A DNA stretch of 37,513 bases from Neisseria sicca 4320 (lineage in GTDB: Bacteria; Pseudomonadota; Gammaproteobacteria; Burkholderiales; Neisseriaceae). Position numbers and translations under genes: made by a program. The notes below the pieces were generated by a model that saw only the letters and a list, made by a program, of their open reading frames with translations, was not told the DNA's origin and ran no database searches. The stretch covers positions 1-37,513 of the forward strand of contig NZ_AEPF01000055.1 in the NCBI RefSeq assembly GCF_000193735.1. The letters run 5' to 3'. Shown one piece after another: positions 33,421 to 37,513 of the stretch. Position 1 is the stretch's first letter. Every line of letters begins with the position of its first letter.

Positions 33421-35109
33421 ATGTCCAATCAGATAGAACAACAATCAGACTATGCTATCGCCGCCGTGGTATATGCTGATGAAGGCGATGCTGCGATAAC
33501 TGCATTATGGCAGGCCGTGCGCCGGTTGCAACAAGACGGATGGCGCGTGGCCGGACTATTAAATCCGATAGACAATGAAGGTAAGCACAGCAATTCGGAG
33601 CTGGCTTCCGTCGCAGACAACCGGCGCTTTTCCATTTTCCAAAATCTCGGCAACCATTCCAGTGGCTGTAAACTAGACGCCGGCGCACTGGCAGCGGCAG
33701 GTTCGGTGATTCGCGAAGCCATAGCGGAAGGCACGGATTTGGTAGTCATTAACAAATTTGGCCATGCAGAAATCGATAACCGCGGTTTGTTGTCGGAATA
33801 CCTTGCCGCTATCAGCTCAGGCATTCCGGTTCTAACCACCTTGCAAAGCAAAACCGACTGGGAAATCTACAAAGGCTTCGCTAAGAAATTCAGCGAATTG
33901 GCCAAAGACTATATCGGCGTGCGAAAAGACGTCGTACTGACTCCGCTGATGCACGACAGCCCGCAAGAGCTCGGACAACCGTTTAATCCGAAAGACTGGA
34001 AACATGGCGAATGCGACCCGATTCCGGGCAAAACCATACCTGCAATTACCGTGGTCGAGCGCGATTACGGCGCGATTTACGAAAAATTCACTTCAGTTGG
34101 CCCGTTACTGGAAAAAGTCAACAATAACGGTAAAGGTATGGCTTGGGATACCAAGCATGAAGTTGAATTCCTGCGTAAACTCAACGGCGTACAAGTCAAC
34201 GGAGCCGGTAAAGGCCAACCGAAAATCGAAACTGCCATTGACGCCTGCGAGATGATCTTAACCCTCGCTCCGGAAACCAACGGCCATGTTGCCAAAAAAG
34301 CATGGGAGGCCTTAGGCAAAGCCACCGGTCGCGATCACTCCCATTTGATTAACGCCAGCGAGCATACGGCTATCCGATTCCGTGACATCGTTGCCCAACC
34401 GCGCAAAATCGTTACCTCTCCGATTTGGTCCGGCGTGGAAAGCGAAGAAGTGTGTTACAACGCCGGCTATACCAACGTACACGAACTGATCCCGTGGCGT
34501 ACCATTACCGGCCGCCAGCAGTTCTATCAAGACCACAAATGGATGCGGGATTTCGGCGAACACTTGTGTGTATACAAACCTGCCGTTGATTTTAAAACCA
34601 CCCAAAAACTGCTGGGCAAATACCCCAATGGCAACAAGGAAATTACACTTAACTTCCTCACGCCTCACCAAAAATGGGGGATTCACAGTACCTATTCAGA
34701 AAACCTGCGTATGCTTACCCTGTTCCGTGGTGGACCGAACGTGTGGATTTCCGAAGTCGATGCGAAGAAAGCCGGAATTGTCGATAACGATTGGGTAGAA
34801 GTGTTTAATGCCAACGGTACCATTGCCTGTCGCGCCGTGGTGAGCCAACGCATCCCCGAGACCATGATCCTGATGTATCACGCACAGGAAAAAATTGTCC
34901 ATACTCCGGCAGGCGAGGTTTCGCAAAAACGCGGCGGTATCCACAATTCGGTAACCCGCGCTATTCTGAAACCAACCCACATGATCGGCGGCTACGCACA
35001 ACTTGCCTACGGTTTTAACTACTACGGTACAGTAGGTTCCAACCGCGACGAATGGGTGATTGTGCGTAAAATGAGTAAAGTAGATTGGATGGACGAACCG
35101 GCAGGTTAA
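33421..35109 (+). pseudogene. DUF2478-NarG chimeric reading frame (remnant of nitrate reductase locus)
   Basis: One uninterrupted 562-codon frame joins two unrelated pieces. Residues 10-139 match a DUF2478 protein (WRVAGLLNP, FQNLGNHSSGCKLDAGALA, DLVVINKFGHAE), cut off at GIPVLT. From about residue 143 on (SKTDWEIYKGFAKKFSEL, LTLAPETNGHVAKKAW, NAGYTNVHELIPWRT, LNFLTPHQKWGIHSTYS, THMIGGYAQLAYGFNYYG) it is the C-terminal third of NarG, the respiratory nitrate reductase catalytic subunit. The NarG iron-sulfur and most molybdenum-site residues are absent, so nitrate reduction is not expected. narH does not follow. The start is ATG 33421; an ATG at 33361 touching the Correia element is also in frame. 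A real fused protein cannot be excluded. Confidence 0.88.
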
Positions 35110-35176
35110 GGTCGTCTGAAAACTTAGTGAAGAGAAATGCCTGTCTGAGAGGAAACTTTCAGGCAGGCATGTTTTA
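35107..35176 (+). terminator. Single DUS then hairpin with foreign-dialect words
   Basis: AAGGTCGTCTGAAAAC overlaps the stop codon region. A 12-bp stem follows: ATGCCTGTCTGA (35137-35148) against TCAGGCAGGCAT (35159-35170), with one G-T pair and GTTTTA after it. The stem words resemble the TG-wad-type uptake dialect and not that of the rest of the window. Confidence 0.7.
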
Positions 35177-35471
35177 TTATCGAGTGCTCCGCCAATAGGG
35201 AATAAAGCAGTTGAGGCAATTTATGCACAAGATTTCATTCATAGCTAACTACTTGTTGAGCAGAACAATAATGAGGTGATAAACAGAATATCATCCTATT
35301 TGAGATTGAGTACATTTATAGAAAAATGATTTTTATGAACAACTTCTCAAACCAGTCTCTACCTGAAGATCTGTATTTTAAATCCCGCTGTTTTGCACAT
35401 TGCCAACACCCACAACAGATACAGCTAATCAGGTACAATGCAGTTTTCTATCTTTTGAGTCTGCTATTATC
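35177..35471 (+). other. Spacer upstream of mogA
   Basis: I see no intact gene. Short frames such as VEAIYAQDF and EVINRISSYLRLSTF suggest decayed coding sequence but match nothing I know. AGGTACAAT near 35431-35439 could be the -10 box of mogA. Confidence 0.4.
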
Positions 35472-36056
35472 ATGAACACACTCCCTACCATCACCATCGG
35501 CCTAATTTCCACCAGTGACCGCGCCAGCAGCGGCGTGTATGCCGATGAAGGTATTCCCGCACTCAAAAGCTGGCTTGACAAAGCCCTTCTCAATCCGATC
35601 CGTTATGTAGAAGCCCTTATTACTGACGATCAAGACGAAATCAAAAGCGTGCTTATCCATATGGCAGATGAAGAGCATTGCGATGTGATTTTTACCACCG
35701 GCGGCACAGGGCCTGCACCACGCGACATCACACCCGAAGCCACACAAGCTGTATTAGACAAGGAACTGCCCGGTTTTGGCGAACAAATGCGCCGTATCAG
35801 CCTGCATTATGTACCTACAGCCATATTGTCACGCCAAACAGCAGGTATTCGTGGCAACAGCCTGATTGTGAATCTACCCGGCCGACCGAAAGCCATTGCT
35901 GAAACATTGGGCGGCGTACGTTCGGAAGATGGCAGCATCGTTGTACCTGGCCTATTCGGCGCCATTCCCTATTGTGTAGATTTAATCGGCGGTGGCTTCA
36001 TTGAAACCGATACCGCCATTTGTACCGCCATTTGCACCGCCTTCCGCCCCAAATAA
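35472..36056 (+). CDS. mogA: Molybdopterin adenylyltransferase MogA
   Basis: The 194-residue protein begins MNTLPTITIGLISTSDRASSGVYADEG and has the nucleotide/molybdopterin site FTTGGTGPAPRDITPEAT near residue 78 and VNLPGRPKAIAETLGG. It adenylates molybdopterin ahead of molybdenum insertion. It appears intact and next to the NarG remnant. A 24-codon upstream extension to 35400 lacks a ribosome site. The C-terminus carries a 12-bp in-frame tandem repeat (TAIC-TAIC, 36012-36035). Confidence 0.92.
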   Translation: MNTLPTITIGLISTSDRASSGVYADEGIPALKSWLDKALLNPIRYVEALITDDQDEIKSVLIHMADEEHCDVIFTTGGTGPAPRDITPEATQAVLDKELPGFGEQMRRISLHYVPTAILSRQTAGIRGNSLIVNLPGRPKAIAETLGGVRSEDGSIVVPGLFGAIPYCVDLIGGGFIETDTAICTAICTAFRPK

Positions 36057-36280
36057 AAATAAACTCCTTCCATATTTTTATGGCCGGCTATAGTTACTCC
36101 CGCTCTGTAACTGCTGAATCATACCTGCACGAAGATTGTAATCGCTCAACTCCTATTTATAGGACAAATAAATTAAAAAACTGTTAGCATCAAGCTTTTG
36201 TAAACAAACCATAATCAATACATAATTTCAAAGCTATATGCTTACTATGAATATCCACCATTTCAAAAGTCTAAAATTAT
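36057..36280. other. AT-rich gene-free spacer
   Basis: No gene or clear signal is recognised here. AT content is high compared with the flanking coding region. Confidence 0.4.
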
Positions 36281-36332
36281 AAAAGTCGTCTGAAAAGCAA
36301 ACTTAATCCTACCCTCCTTTTCAGACGACTCT
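36281..36332. terminator. Variant DUS inverted pair
   Basis: AAAAGTCGTCTGAAAAG pairs with CTTTTCAGACGACT. Both arms carry A in place of the first G of the word, a matched double change that keeps the stem intact. Confidence 0.7.
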
Positions 36333-36412
36333 CTATTCTAACTTTACTCCTTTACATCATATAGCTGAATAATAATTCATAACCTAAATATAATTGAGTA
36401 TTTACATCATTT

Positions 36413-36830
36413 GTGTACCAAAAAGCTACCATTACTCAAAAGTCAGAAAGCCACCGACAAGCTTTTGGTTACCTGTTTATCGTGATCAACGGATTTTCAA
36501 TAAAGTTATATAACGCCTTTTTGCTGGACAAAACCTCAGACAGAACAGTCAAGATTCTGACGGAGCACCTGATTAAATGCGTTTACTCTTACAATAAGTA
36601 CGGGATACAAAAGCTCGGACAACTATGCTTTCGGTATGACTTATTATGAGGGCCGTATTGGTTAGAACTTTATTGGAATTACCTAACCGTAAATCAACAG
36701 GAAGGCGAAAAATGTAATCCGCACCTTGATGGAAATATGGCATGACGAGTTTCTATTTAGGGATTCGGAAGACCAGCAAAAAACTGCGCTACTTTGTGAT
36801 TTTTATAAAATAAAGTAAAGAATGTAAAGT
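36413..36830 (+). pseudogene. Decayed IS481-like transposase
   Basis: Fragments in different frames resemble an integrase-type transposase: FGYLFIVINGFSIKLYN and DKTSDRTVKILTEHLIKC (36470-36590), then VIRTLMEIWHDEFLFRDSED and CDFYKIK (36716-36820). The order and spacing fit the DDE core and C-terminus of IS481-family enzymes. Stop codons and shifts make it inactive. No terminal repeats could be assigned with certainty. Confidence 0.5.
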
Positions 36831-37020
36831 TTTAAAGAAAGTATGTCTTTTGAGATTTTACAGACTTGTTTTTCTCAACTGTGGGGGACTGTTAGTTTTT
36901 GCACAAATAATAAGTAATATAAAAAAACGCCGAAATCTTTTAAAGACGTGGATCTCGACGTTTCTGTGTTTGGAAAAAAGCTGTCGGGTTTTGATAGGTT
37001 TTTAAACGGTTTTTAAGAGG
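36831..37020. other. AT-rich spacer between IS remnants
   Basis: It contains TGTGGGGGACTGTTAG (36881-36896), a possible IS end, and an imperfect inverted repeat AAAAACGCCGAAATC / GATCTCGACGTTTC (36924-36965). No gene is seen. Confidence 0.35.
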
Positions 37021-37027
37021 TTTTTAT

Positions 37028-37470
37028 AGTCACAATTTAAATCGAAATAGGACAGTAGTGCATCGTCAAATCGGGCGTAATCAGACAAAACGGTTCGCAG
37101 AGATACCGCTTAATATTCGCCCACACCTTATCAATCGGGTTGAGCTCAGGCGAATAAGGTGCAAGAGACAATACATTATGGCCCAATTTTTCCGCTATTT
37201 ACCGTAAGACACCCATACGGTGAAATCGTGCATTAAAATAATCACCGATTTTCGAGTCAATGCGGGCAGTAGGCATTGCTGAACCACGCTTCAAAAAAGA
37301 CTCCCGTCATCGTATTTTGATAAACCATCGGAGCAATCAGCCGGTTGCCGACTTGTGCGGACACCAAGCAGTGATCAAACTATTATGCAACCGCCTGAAA
37401 GACGTACCATCTATGGTGTGGATAGTTGCCGTATTGTGGGCGTTGAAATTCTGGTATTTAGGGGGCTAAT
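37028..37470 (-). pseudogene. Decayed IS630-family transposase
   Basis: On the minus strand, pieces in shifted frames read SAQVGNRLIAPMVYQNTMTG, NARFHRMGVLR, IAEKLGHNVLSLAPYSPELN continuing to PIDKVWANIKRYL, and RTVLSDYARFDDALLSYFDL. These are the C-terminal DDE-domain motifs of IS630-type transposases, including the PYSPELNPI signature. In-frame stops and at least two frameshifts show it is dead. The 5' part is not recognisable before the DUS at 37483. Confidence 0.75.
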
Positions 37471-37482
37471 GCTCCATTTACA

Positions 37483-37513
37483 GAAAGGTCGTCTGAAAAC
37501 AAGTTTTCAGACG
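37483..37513. terminator. Inverted DUS pair at the window end
   Basis: GAAAGGTCGTCTGAAAACA and TTTTCAGACG, cut by the window edge, form the usual stem. It probably belongs to a gene beyond the window. Confidence 0.75.

Overview
The window comes from a commensal Neisseria. Three things show this: dozens of copies of the 12-bp uptake word AGGTCGTCTGAA, mostly as inverted pairs after genes; Correia-type and dRS3/NIME-type repeats; and a typical neisserial gene set (fetAB, katA, kdsA, an nlaB-like acyltransferase). That form of the uptake word is the dialect reported for the N. mucosa / N. sicca group, so I place the strain there. Species level is inference.

Layout. 1-3.7 kb: 5-oxoprolinase operon pxpB-pxpC-pxpA with an NRAMP-type transporter. 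3.8-8.4 kb: SprT-like metalloprotease, AI-2E family membrane protein, small secreted protein, Bcr/CflA exporter, small conserved protein. 8.4-10 kb: gmhB (heptose/LOS) and a PlsC acyltransferase. 10.1-12.2 kb: groES-groEL with a probable sigma-32 promoter. 12.6-15.8 kb: fetA-fetB iron-siderophore uptake. 15.9-18.7 kb: gpmA, ubiX, avtA. 19-20.5 kb: katA. 21.1-25.5 kb: nrdR-lipoprotein-ribD, then glmS. 25.6-27.9 kb: panD-kdsA, a Correia element, a frameshifted cutA and a TonB-C-like periplasmic protein. 28-30.2 kb: hda-HAD phosphatase and, divergently, dedA. 30.2-33.1 kb: DUF3465 protein, two unknown proteins and an amino-acid-binding lipoprotein. 33.2-37.5 kb: a scarred region.

The scarred region is the most unusual part. 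A shortened Correia element sits upstream of one continuous frame that joins a truncated DUF2478 domain to the last third or so of respiratory nitrate reductase NarG. narH does not follow; a hairpin with a different uptake-word dialect does. An apparently intact mogA (molybdenum cofactor) comes next, then decayed IS481-like and IS630-like transposase remnants. I read this as the scar of a lost nitrate-respiration / molybdenum locus that left an uninterrupted chimeric gene.

Other points: cutA is broken by one extra base in a homopolymer. The fetA promoter keeps the expected architecture, but the spacer lacks the long C tract that drives phase variation in pathogenic relatives. fetC-F do not follow fetB. 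Uptake words are translated inside at least five proteins. I found no tRNA, rRNA or CRISPR array.
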